Assembly: GCA_045530725.1 (NCBI GenBank)
Contig: JAZSCT010000071.1
Location: 1 to 21,916 of the forward strand
Length of the DNA stretch: 21,916 bases
Reading direction: 5' to 3'
Source of the DNA: SIG435 sp045530725
Lineage (GTDB): Bacteria; Bacillota; Clostridia; UMGS1810
Part shown: positions 1-6,672 of the stretch, in pieces
Layout: every line of letters begins with the position of its first letter
How positions within the stretch are numbered: position 1 is the stretch's first letter
Made by a program: the position numbers and the translations under genes
Notes under the pieces: generated by a model
What the model was told of the DNA's origin: nothing
Databases searched by the model: none
The model's input: only the letters and a program-made list of their open reading frames with translations

Positions 1-26
1 ACCTCATAGTTTGTGTTATTGTATTC

Positions 27-110
27 ATAGCGAATAGATTTCCTTTCTGTGTGGTTTTTGGTGGTACTTAAACTTTAACACAAAAAGTTTCTATTCGCTA
101 TTTATTTTTT
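27..110 (+). repeat. 12-bp inverted repeat, possible terminator of an upstream gene
   Basis: ATAGCGAATAGA (27-38) and TCTATTCGCTAT (90-101) are perfect reverse complements separated by 51 bases, and a T-rich run follows at 101-110. This could be an unusually long-looped terminator or the closing stem of a small structured RNA entering from the left edge. No coding frame is supported in 1-171. The loop contains no second stem of similar strength that I can see. Confidence 0.4.
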
Positions 111-171
111 AAAAGTGTAACATATCAATTGTAAACCTACAAGACCTGTATAAAATTTTTTAAAAAAACTA

Positions 172-200
172 TTGACAAACCGCATAAAGTGGTGTATCAT
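172..200 (+). promoter_or_regulatory. Housekeeping promoter of the infC operon
   Basis: TTGACA (172-177) and TATCAT (195-200) are separated by exactly 17 bases, a near-consensus vegetative promoter. Transcription would begin near 207, giving an untranslated leader of about 157 bases before the infC start at 364. Confidence 0.8.
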
Positions 201-206
201 ATCAAA

Positions 207-349
207 TGTTGGTAGAAAATACCGTGAAAATAAAGCAGAAGTCCACTTCTCACCTTACGGTTTAAAGGTATCGGTAAGGTTAATAGTTCATTGTATATTA
301 ATGGGCAGGTGGATTTCCATCTGTCTTTTTTCATTGTATAAATTTTTTT
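207..349 (+). promoter_or_regulatory. infC leader with transcription attenuator (L20-leader type)
   Basis: The leader holds a terminator hairpin: GGCAGGTGGA (304-313) pairs with TCCATCTGTC (316-325) and six T residues follow. Upstream segments can compete with it: GTCCAC (241-246) can pair with GTGGAT (309-314), and CACCT (251-255) with AGGTG (307-311). Other stems are AGAAGT/ACTTCT (237-250) and ACCTTAC (252-258) with GTAAGGT (274-280). In Bacillus subtilis the infC-rpmI-rplT operon is controlled by L20 through premature termination in the leader. Position and architecture here match that scheme, but binding of L20 is inferred. The stems could differ from the Rfam consensus, which I cannot check. 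Confidence 0.7.
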
Positions 350-363
350 GGAGGTGCTTTACC

Positions 364-873
364 ATCGCTAAGAATGAATTGATGATTAACGAAGAAATCA
401 GGGATAAGGAAGTAAGACTTATCGGAGCAGACGGCGCTCAGTTGGGTGTGGTATCTGTTAAGGAAGCAATGCAGAAAGCCGAAGAAGCAAGTCTTGACCT
501 GGTTAAGATTGCCCCTCAGGCAACACCACCTGTATGCAAAATTATGGACTACGGCAAGTATAAGTTCGAAATTGCAAAAAGAGAAAAAGAAAACAGAAAG
601 AACCAGAAGGTTGTAAATACAAAAGAAATAAGAATTTCACCGTCTATAGATTCCAATGACTTCAACACTAAGGTTAATCATGCAATCAAGTTTCTTAAGT
701 CAGGTGATAAGGTTAAGATTACTGTCCGTTTCAGAGGCAGAGAGGTAAACCATTCACAGATCGGTGCTTCACTTCTTGAGAAGTTTATTGAGGCGTTATC
801 TGAATATTCATCGACAGACAAAGCGCCTAAACTTGAAGGAAGAAATATGTTTGTTGTAGTAAGCCCTAAATAA
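364..873 (+). CDS. infC: Translation initiation factor IF-3
   Basis: IF-3 binds the 30S subunit, keeps it apart from 50S and checks start-codon pairing with initiator tRNA. The product is 169 residues, normal for the family. It opens IAKNELMINEEIRDKEVRLI, with the N-domain up to the basic linker (KREKENRKNQKV) and the C-domain after it, including KVKITVRFRGRE. The start is the rare codon ATC at 364: GGAGGTG (350-356) sits 7 bases upstream, and the family's conserved N-terminus begins there. The in-frame ATG at 382 is too far from that site, and the longer frame back to 172 runs through the promoter and leader. Rare AUU/AUC/AUA starts on infC are a known device for autoregulation, because IF-3 rejects non-canonical starts. 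First gene of infC-rpmI-rplT. Confidence 0.95.
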   Translation: MAKNELMINEEIRDKEVRLIGADGAQLGVVSVKEAMQKAEEASLDLVKIAPQATPPVCKIMDYGKYKFEIAKREKENRKNQKVVNTKEIRISPSIDSNDFNTKVNHAIKFLKSGDKVKITVRFRGREVNHSQIGASLLEKFIEALSEYSSTDKAPKLEGRNMFVVVSPK

Positions 874-945
874 AATTGTTTATTTTGTCTTTGACATTAA
901 TAAAGACTTATATAAAAATTTAAAAATCGGAAGGAGTTGTACGTT

Positions 946-1143
946 ATGCCTAAAATCAAAACTCGCAGAGCAGCAGCAAAGAGATTTGGTCTTACAAAAA
1001 ACGGCAAAGTAAAAAGAGGTCAGGCTTTCAGAAGTCATATTTTGACTAAGAAATCTACAAAGAGAAAAAGAGGTTTGAGAAAAGCCGCTTACGCTTCAAG
1101 AGCAAATGAAGCAACAATCAAGAAATTGATACTTTATAAATAA
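946..1143 (+). CDS. rpmI: 50S ribosomal protein L35
   Basis: Small basic protein of the large ribosomal subunit. The product is 65 residues and begins MPKIKTRRAAAKRF, with the family's conserved KRGQAFRSHILTKKS stretch in the middle and a basic C-terminal half. The ATG at 946 follows AAGGAG (931-936) with a 9-base gap; an in-frame TTG at 937 would overlap the binding site and is rejected. It lies 72 bases after infC and 21 bases before rplT, in the usual order. The infC-rpmI gap contains a short hairpin (GTCTTT 887-892 with AAAGAC 902-907) but no good extra promoter. Confidence 0.97.
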   Translation: MPKIKTRRAAAKRFGLTKNGKVKRGQAFRSHILTKKSTKRKRGLRKAAYASRANEATIKKLILYK

Positions 1144-1164
1144 TATTAGAAGGAGGAGTTACTA

Positions 1165-1518
1165 ATGGCTAGAGTTAAAGGTGCGTTAGCAACAAGAAAA
1201 AGACGTAGAAGAGTCTTAAAACTCGCAAAAGGTTACAGAGGTGCGAAGAGTAAATTATTCAGAACTGCCAAACAGGCTGTTATGAAATCATTGGTATATG
1301 CATACATTGGAAGAAAGCAGAAGAAGAGAGATTTCAGAAGACTCTGTATCACAAGAATCAGCGCTGCTTGTAAGATGAACGGCATCAACTATTCACAGTT
1401 TATGAACGGTCTTAAGAAAGCAAACATTGATATGAACAGAAAGATGCTTTCCGAAATTGCTATTGCAGATGCAAAAGCATTTACAGCACTTGTAGAAAAG
1501 GCAAAAGCAGCTCTTTAA
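1165..1518 (+). CDS. rplT: 50S ribosomal protein L20
   Basis: L20 is an early-assembly 23S rRNA-binding protein and, in Firmicutes and Gammaproteobacteria, a repressor of its own operon. The product is 117 residues, standard length. It starts MARVKGALATRKRRRRVLKLA, has the long basic N-terminal extension with GYRGAKSKLFRTAKQAVMKS, and the globular C-domain LCITRISAACKMNGINYSQF. The ATG at 1165 follows AAGGAGGAG (1150-1158). It is the last gene before a strong terminator, so the leader upstream of infC is the logical place for its feedback control. Confidence 0.97.
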   Translation: MARVKGALATRKRRRRVLKLAKGYRGAKSKLFRTAKQAVMKSLVYAYIGRKQKKRDFRRLCITRISAACKMNGINYSQFMNGLKKANIDMNRKMLSEIAIADAKAFTALVEKAKAAL

Positions 1519-1566
1519 TAGTCTGCAGTTTCTTTACTACATCAACATTTGAATTTATTCATTTAT

Positions 1567-1606
1567 AGAAAATATTGCATTTCATAATGCAATATTTTCT
1601 GTTTTT
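1567..1606 (+). terminator. Intrinsic terminator of infC-rpmI-rplT
   Basis: AGAAAATATTGCATT (1567-1581) and AATGCAATATTTTCT (1586-1600) form a perfect 15-bp stem with a TCAT loop, followed by GTTTTT. Confidence 0.85.
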
Positions 1607-1644
1607 ATGAACAATTTTATTAAATTGTGATGAGGTGAATAATT

Positions 1645-2409
1645 GTGACCGAAATAACAAGTAATAAGAATAAGATTATCACTCATTTAAAAAAACTTGA
1701 ATCGTCATCCTACAGAAAGAAAACGGGAGAATTCATCATAGAAGGAGAAAGACTTGTAAAGGATGCCGCATCAAACGGCGTGAAGCTCTGTTCTCTTTTT
1801 GTGTCAGAAAGTTACAGGGGAGATATCCCTTATGCAGATAATTTATACAAACTGTCTGACAAACTTTTTGATGAAATAAAACTTACCGTGAATTCTCAGG
1901 GAATAATGGCAATATGCAAGACGTTTGATATGAAGATAAAAGATGATTTCTTTTCGAAAGACCTTATAATATATCTTGACGGCATTCAGGATCCGGGAAA
2001 TATGGGTACAATTATAAGGACCTGTGATGCATCGGGAGTAGGCGGAATAATACTGTCACCCTTTTGTGCAGATGTATTCAATCCCAAGGTGGTCCGTTCC
2101 ACTATGGCAAGCCTTTTCAATGTGGAAATGGCTGTTTGTGACGAGGAAATATTTGCCCGCCTTAAGGATGAAGGCTTTACAATCTATGCTACATCTCTTG
2201 ATGAAAGTATTTCGTACTATGATGCGGATTTTAAGAAAAAAACAGTCATTGTCATAGGAAATGAAGCCAATGGTGTAAGAGAAGAAGTGCTTGAAATCTC
2301 GGATATGAATATCAAAATCCCTATGGTAGGAAAGGCAGAGTCACTTAATGCGGCAGTTGCAACAGGAATAACGCTCTATGAAGTATTAAGGCAAAGACAT
2401 AACGGATAG
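1645..2409 (+). CDS. TrmH/SpoU-family RNA 2'-O-methyltransferase
   Basis: Predicted SAM-dependent 2'-O-ribose methyltransferase of the SPOUT class, acting on rRNA or tRNA; the exact nucleotide cannot be told. The 254-residue protein has an N-terminal substrate-binding part (about 1-100, including EFIIEGERLVKDA) and a C-terminal SPOUT domain. That domain carries all three signature motifs: DPGNMGTIIRT (near 116), VIGNEANGV (near 205) and IPMVGKAESLNAAVATG (near 226-242), which build the knotted SAM site. The start is GTG at 1645 after TGAGGTGA. It lies 39 bases past the rplT terminator. B. subtilis ysgA is a similar protein found near the same ribosomal genes, so the link to ribosome biogenesis is plausible. 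No separate promoter is obvious. Confidence 0.9.
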   Translation: MTEITSNKNKIITHLKKLESSSYRKKTGEFIIEGERLVKDAASNGVKLCSLFVSESYRGDIPYADNLYKLSDKLFDEIKLTVNSQGIMAICKTFDMKIKDDFFSKDLIIYLDGIQDPGNMGTIIRTCDASGVGGIILSPFCADVFNPKVVRSTMASLFNVEMAVCDEEIFARLKDEGFTIYATSLDESISYYDADFKKKTVIVIGNEANGVREEVLEISDMNIKIPMVGKAESLNAAVATGITLYEVLRQRHNG

Positions 2410-2440
2410 TTTTTTGTGTAATTTATTTTAATAACAAAAG

Positions 2441-2475
2441 CAAATTGTCAAAAATTTACACAAATTGACAAAAAT
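2441..2475. repeat. Paired 15-bp near-identical repeats upstream of the HPr promoter
   Basis: CAAATTGTCAAAAAT (2441-2455) and CAAATTGACAAAAAT (2461-2475) differ at one base and are spaced 20 bases start to start. Inside them TTGTCAA (2445-2451) and TTGACAA (2465-2471) are reverse complements of each other, so the same sites read as direct and inverted repeats. They end 11 bases before the -35 box, a possible activator or repressor site; no known regulator is recognised. Confidence 0.35.
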
Positions 2476-2486
2476 ATAAAAAACTA

Positions 2487-2515
2487 TTGAAAAATCTTTA
2501 TTTTTGATGTATAAT
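2487..2515 (+). promoter_or_regulatory. Promoter of the HPr gene
   Basis: TTGAAA (2487-2492) and TATAAT (2510-2515) are 17 bases apart. Transcription would start near 2522, about 28 bases before the HPr ATG. Confidence 0.8.
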
Positions 2516-2549
2516 ACAAAGAGATGTTACATTTTAAAGGAGAGATACT

Positions 2550-2819
2550 ATGTTTAGCAAAGAAGTTACAGTCAATAATCAAGTAGGTCTTCATGCAAGA
2601 CCGGCTACATTTTTTATACAGAAGGCTACAGAATATAAATCTACTATCTGGATTTCAAAAGACCATAAAAAGGTGAATGCAAAGAGCCTTTTGGGAGTGC
2701 TTTCACTTGGAATTATCAAAGGAACTACTATCACATTATCAGCAGAAGGACCCGACGAAGAAGACGCAGTTAACGGATTGTTTGACTTGATTTCATCAGA
2801 CTTCATTGACGCTAAATAA
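2550..2819 (+). CDS. ptsH: Phosphocarrier protein HPr
   Basis: HPr carries phosphate from enzyme I to sugar-specific EIIA proteins in the PEP phosphotransferase system and, phosphorylated on Ser46, acts as a CcpA corepressor in Firmicutes. The product is 89 residues. The active-site motif GLHARPA places the phosphoryl-accepting histidine at residue 15, and KSLLGVLSLGI places the regulatory serine at residue 46. His15 makes HPr more likely than the regulatory paralogue Crh, which lacks it. The ATG at 2550 follows AAAGGAG. It has its own promoter and a hairpin directly after it; the enzyme I gene (ptsI) is not adjacent, as is common in Clostridia. Confidence 0.93.
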   Translation: MFSKEVTVNNQVGLHARPATFFIQKATEYKSTIWISKDHKKVNAKSLLGVLSLGIIKGTTITLSAEGPDEEDAVNGLFDLISSDFIDAK

Positions 2820-2834
2820 ATAATATACATAACA

Positions 2835-2874
2835 CGGTGTAAAATTCTATTTTTACACCGTTATTGATTTTTTA
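2835..2874 (+). terminator. Hairpin after HPr, possible partial terminator
   Basis: CGGTGTAAAA (2835-2844) pairs with TTTTACACCG (2851-2860) around TTCTAT; the tail TTATTGATTTTTT is T-rich but interrupted. It may let some transcripts continue into the next two genes, which lack an evident promoter of their own. Confidence 0.6.
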
Positions 2875-2887
2875 GGAGAAATATAAT

Positions 2888-3163
2888 ATGGATTTTTTGA
2901 ATCAATACACAGAAAGAATAAAAAGTATATATTCATATCTCAAAGAACAGGGAAGAACAAAAGAAGTTTTTCCTGTGATTCTTGAATTTAAGAAAGAAAC
3001 TGAAGAATACCTTTCGGGTTTAAAAGATGAAATGTTGTATGCAGTTGTGTATAACACTCTTGCAACAATTATGTCTGCACCTGAAGGGTGCTCATATTTT
3101 CAACTGGAAGAAGCACTCAAAGATGCATTGAGCGAAATAGAAATAATGAAAGAATATATGTAG
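2888..3163 (+). CDS. Small hypothetical helical protein
   Basis: I do not recognise this 91-residue protein. It has no signal peptide or membrane segment, is rich in Glu, Lys, Leu and Tyr, and looks mostly alpha-helical. Recognisable stretches are YTERIKSIYSYLKEQGRTKEV, a central LKDEMLYAVVYNTLATIM and an acidic C-terminal helix LEEALKDALSEIEIMKEYM. The ATG at 2888 follows TAGGAGAAA, and the gene lies 30 bases upstream of uvrC, suggesting co-transcription. The ribosome binding site, a reading frame free of conflicts and neighbour-like codon use support it as a real gene. No function can be given. Confidence 0.7.
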   Translation: MDFLNQYTERIKSIYSYLKEQGRTKEVFPVILEFKKETEEYLSGLKDEMLYAVVYNTLATIMSAPEGCSYFQLEEALKDALSEIEIMKEYM

Positions 3164-3193
3164 AGTATAATATTAAAAAAAGGTGGTGATATA

Positions 3194-5023
3194 ATGCGTG
3201 ACTTTGACTACAAAATAAAGAGCCTTCCCGAAAAAAGCGGAGTTTATATTATGAAAAATGAATCAGGCGAAGTAATCTATGTGGGCAAGGCAAAAGTGCT
3301 CAAAAACCGTGTAAGTCAGTATTTCAACAATTCAAAACATACACCAAAAGTAGAGGCAATGGTCAAAAATGTTCACGATTTTGAGTATATCATCACCGAT
3401 TCTGAGATGGAAGCACTTGTACTTGAGTGTAATCTTATCAAACAATATATGCCAAAGTACAATATCCTTCTTAAGGATGACAAAACATACCCTTTTATAA
3501 AAATCACCTTAAACGAAATGTATCCCCGTATTTCGGTTGTAAGAAAGGTAATAAAGGATGGAGCAAGATATTTCGGACCTTATCAGAGTTCCTATGCCTT
3601 GAAAGAACTTATAGATTTTTTCAGGGAATTATACGGAATCAGAAGTTGCAACAAGGTTTTTCCCAGAGATATCAAGAAAGGCAAAAGTTGTCTCTATCGT
3701 CATATCGGTAAGTGTATGGGTGTGTGTGAGGGAGATGTTAACGAAGAAGAATACAGAGAAAAAATAATGAAGATTTGTGAGTTTCTTTCGGGGAATACAG
3801 ACAAAGTAACACAGGAACTGTATCTTCAGATGAAAGAGGCGTCAATGAACCTTGATTTTGAAAAAGCGGCTACAATCCGTGACAGGCTCAATTCCATTGA
3901 TGTTATACTCAAAGATCAGAAAGCCACTTCCACCACCGATTCAAACTCTGATCTTGTAGGGATGCATACCCTTAATAATTCCACCTGTGTGCAGATATTT
4001 TTTGTAAGAGGGGGAAAAATCATCGGAAGGGAAAGTTACTTTTTTGAAAATACATCTGTAATGGATGAAGCACAGATTCTGTCAGATTTTATAAATCAGT
4101 ATTATCAGGAGTCATCTTTCATTCCTGATAATTTGTATCTTCAGTATGAGATTGAAGATAGGGAACTTTTTGAAGATTTTCTCAGTGGCAAAAAGGGAAG
4201 AAAAGTATATTTGAAAACCCCGAAAAAAGGTGAAAATCTTAAACTTATCAATATGATAAAACTTAATGCAAGAAAAGAACTGGAAAACAGAGAACTTAAG
4301 ATTCTGAAAGATATCAAATTCAAAAACCACGCTCTTTCAGGACTGAAAAAAGTCCTTGGACTTGCAAACTATCCCCACATCATAGAAGCCTATGATATGT
4401 CAGGATATCAGGGTGAGGCTATGGTTGGGGAAATGGTTACATTCATTGATGCAAGGCCTTCAAACAAGCACTACAGAAGTTTCAATATAAAAACCCTTTC
4501 AGGTCAGGACGACTACGGTGCTATGAGAGAAGTTTTGAGAAGACGCCTTGCACATCTTTCTGACAATAATTTCGGGTGTATTCCCGATGTGATTTTTGCT
4601 GACGGCGGATTGGGGCAGATAAATGCAATCAAAGATGCTATGAATGAAGCAAATGTCCATATCCCTGTATATGGTATTGTAAAGGATGATAAACACAACA
4701 CCCGTACAGTAATGGATGAAGAGGGAAGACTTCTTGATTTTTCGGACAACGAAGAGGCATTTATGCTTGTGATAAGGATTCAGGATGAAATGCACAGACG
4801 TGCAATATCCCATTACAGAAGTATTAAAGAAAAAGAAATGCTCCGTTCGTCGCTTCTGGATATCAAAGGGGTGGGAGAGAAAAAGAGACAGATTCTTCTT
4901 GATTATTTCAAAACTGTGTCAAAGATAAAATCAGCAACTTTAGATCAACTCCTCAATGTTGACGGAATTGATAGAAGAACCGCAGAAGAGATAGTTAAGT
5001 TTTTTGAAAGTACAAAAGATTAG
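3194..5023 (+). CDS. uvrC: Excinuclease ABC subunit C (UvrC)
   Basis: UvrC makes the dual incisions on either side of a DNA lesion after UvrA/UvrB recognition in nucleotide excision repair. The 609-residue length is standard. An N-terminal GIY-YIG nuclease domain holds SGVYIM (15-20), IYVGKA (28-33) and Arg39, for the 3' cut. A UvrB-binding UVR segment lies near 205-235 (NLDFEKAATIRDRL). The RNase H-like nuclease for the 5' cut follows, with DMSGYQGEAMVGEMV near 397-411, FADGGLGQINA near 467 and DEMHRRAISHYR near 531. Tandem helix-hairpin-helix motifs close the protein (LLDIKGVGEKKRQILLDYF and LLNVDGIDRRTAEEIV). The ATG at 3194 follows AGGTGGTGAT. All catalytic regions appear intact. Confidence 0.97.
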   Translation: MRDFDYKIKSLPEKSGVYIMKNESGEVIYVGKAKVLKNRVSQYFNNSKHTPKVEAMVKNVHDFEYIITDSEMEALVLECNLIKQYMPKYNILLKDDKTYPFIKITLNEMYPRISVVRKVIKDGARYFGPYQSSYALKELIDFFRELYGIRSCNKVFPRDIKKGKSCLYRHIGKCMGVCEGDVNEEEYREKIMKICEFLSGNTDKVTQELYLQMKEASMNLDFEKAATIRDRLNSIDVILKDQKATSTTDSNSDLVGMHTLNNSTCVQIFFVRGGKIIGRESYFFENTSVMDEAQILSDFINQYYQESSFIPDNLYLQYEIEDRELFEDFLSGKKGRKVYLKTPKKGENLKLINMIKLNARKELENRELKILKDIKFKNHALSGLKKVLGLANYPHIIEAYDMSGYQGEAMVGEMVTFIDARPSNKHYRSFNIKTLSGQDDYGAMREVLRRRLAHLSDNNFGCIPDVIFADGGLGQINAIKDAMNEANVHIPVYGIVKDDKHNTRTVMDEEGRLLDFSDNEEAFMLVIRIQDEMHRRAISHYRSIKEKEMLRSSLLDIKGVGEKKRQILLDYFKTVSKIKSATLDQLLNVDGIDRRTAEEIVKFFESTKD

Positions 5024-5056
5024 CACCAAAGTACAAAAAAATTATATTATTTGCTA

Positions 5057-5085
5057 TTGAATTATATCGGGATTTATTATATAAT
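5057..5085 (+). promoter_or_regulatory. Promoter of the DUF1846-type gene
   Basis: TTGAAT (5057-5062) and TATAAT (5080-5085) are 17 bases apart. The expected transcription start near 5092 falls on or after the ATG at 5090-5092, supporting the downstream translation start at 5127. Confidence 0.75.
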
Positions 5086-5126
5086 ATACTATGTTTGGAG
5101 TTTTAGGTGTTTGTCAGGGGGATATT

Positions 5127-6608
5127 ATGAAAATCGGTTTTGACAATGAAAAATATATTAATACACAATCGGCGCAGATTATGAAGAGGATTTCTCAGTT
5201 TTACGGTAAACTTTACCTTGAACTGGGGGGCAAACTCTTTGATGATTTTCATGCGTCAAGAGTCCTTCCGGGATTTGAGCCTGACAGCAAGATAAAAATG
5301 CTTATGCATCTTAAGGATGAACTTGAGATAGTGATTTCAATCAGCGCCATAGATATCGTAAAGAACAAAATCCGTGGTGACTACGGCATTTCATATGACC
5401 TGGAAGTGCTTCGTCTTATAGATACATTTCGTTCAATAGGTCTCTATGTGGGAAGTGTGGTTATCACACAGTATTCAGGACAGGCCGTTGCAGATGCTTT
5501 TAAGAAAAGACTGGAAAGTCTCGGTGTGAGTGTATTTTTGCATTATGTCATAGAAGGGTATCCCACAAACCTGGAACTTATAGTAAGTGATGAAGGCTTC
5601 GGGAAAAATGATTATATTGTTACATCCAAGCCACTTGTTGTAGTTACAGCACCGGGTCCGGGAAGCGGAAAGATGGCTACCTGTCTTTCACAACTATATC
5701 ACGAACACAAAAGAGGTATCAAAGCAGGATATGCCAAGTTTGAGACATTCCCTGTGTGGAATCTTCCTCTGAAGCATCCGGTGAACCTTGCATATGAATC
5801 TGCAACTGCAGACCTTAATGATGTGAATATGATTGATCCGTTCCATCTTGAAGCATATGGCGAAACATCCGTAAACTATAACAGAGATATAGAAGTGTTC
5901 CCGGTACTTAATGCTATGTTCGAAAAGATTCTGGGAGAAAGTCCATACAAATCACCTACAGATATGGGTGTGAATATGGCAGGTAACTGCATCATAGACG
6001 ATGAAGTGTGTAAGAATGCATCAAAGAAAGAAATCATCAGAAGATATTACAATACTCTCTGCGATTGCAAAAAGGGTATTGCGACAAAGGATTCTGTATA
6101 TAAAATAGAACTTGTTATGAAACAGGCAGGTATTTCTACAGAAGACAGACCAGTTGTGAAGGGTGCTCTGGACAAAGCAGAGAAGACAGGGGAACCTGCA
6201 ACTTGTATGGAACTACCTGACGGAAAACTTATCACAGGCAAAACATCTTCACTTCTTGGAGCATCTGCTGCATGTATTCTCAATGTGTTGAAGGAATTTG
6301 CAGGGGTAGATGATGACAAATATCTTATTCCGCCTGAGATTATAGAGCCTATTCAGAATCTTAAAGTAAATAATCTCGGTAATAAAAATCCAAGACTTCA
6401 TATTGACGAAGCGCTTATTGCACTTTCCATGAGTGCCACATTAAGCGAAGATGCAAAGAAGGCTTTTTCAATGCTTTCACATCTTAAAGGCCTTGAAGCA
6501 CACTCAAGTGTGATTCTTTCATCAAACGATATGTCCACATTCAAAAAACTTGGTGTAAACCTTACCTGTGAGGATGTATATCGTTCCAAAAAACTGTACC
6601 ACGGTTAA
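5127..6608 (+). CDS. DUF1846-family conserved protein with P-loop-like motif
   Basis: The 493-residue protein matches my memory of the DUF1846 family, soluble proteins of about 500 residues with no firmly assigned reaction. The typical N-terminus is MKIGFDNEKYINTQSAQI followed by YLELGGKLFDDFHASRVLPGF. A glycine-rich loop, GPGSGK at 177-182, follows a hydrophobic beta strand (LVVVTA) as in nucleotide-binding proteins. Two conserved-looking blocks come later: FPVWNLPLKHPVNLAYESAT and SPTDMGVNMAGNCIIDD. The start ATG at 5127 follows AGGGGGAT; the longer frame from 5091 overlaps the promoter and has no binding site. It has its own promoter and sits upstream of a KdgK-like kinase. The family assignment is good; the function is unknown. 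Confidence 0.85.
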   Translation: MKIGFDNEKYINTQSAQIMKRISQFYGKLYLELGGKLFDDFHASRVLPGFEPDSKIKMLMHLKDELEIVISISAIDIVKNKIRGDYGISYDLEVLRLIDTFRSIGLYVGSVVITQYSGQAVADAFKKRLESLGVSVFLHYVIEGYPTNLELIVSDEGFGKNDYIVTSKPLVVVTAPGPGSGKMATCLSQLYHEHKRGIKAGYAKFETFPVWNLPLKHPVNLAYESATADLNDVNMIDPFHLEAYGETSVNYNRDIEVFPVLNAMFEKILGESPYKSPTDMGVNMAGNCIIDDEVCKNASKKEIIRRYYNTLCDCKKGIATKDSVYKIELVMKQAGISTEDRPVVKGALDKAEKTGEPATCMELPDGKLITGKTSSLLGASAACILNVLKEFAGVDDDKYLIPPEIIEPIQNLKVNNLGNKNPRLHIDEALIALSMSATLSEDAKKAFSMLSHLKGLEAHSSVILSSNDMSTFKKLGVNLTCEDVYRSKKLYHG

Positions 6609-6620
6609 GATTATCTTAAC
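6604..6620 (+). repeat. Palindromic hairpin over the DUF1846-type stop codon
   Basis: GTTAAGA (6604-6610) and TCTTAAC (6614-6620) form a 7-bp stem with a TTA loop, containing the stop codon. No T-run follows, so it is not a convincing terminator; it may protect the mRNA end or be chance. Confidence 0.35.
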
Positions 6621-6672
6621 TTATATATCAATTATTAGATTTAAACATAAAGGACAATAGGGAGGAATTATT

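Noticed and set aside
172..363. N-terminal extension of IF-3 by 64 residues from 172
   Set aside because: It begins inside the -35 box and runs through the leader terminator; the conserved protein and ribosome binding site fit the start at 364.
887..916. Internal promoter between infC and rpmI (TTGACA at 891, TATAAA at 911)
   Set aside because: The 14-base spacer is too short; the TTGACA is part of a small hairpin instead.
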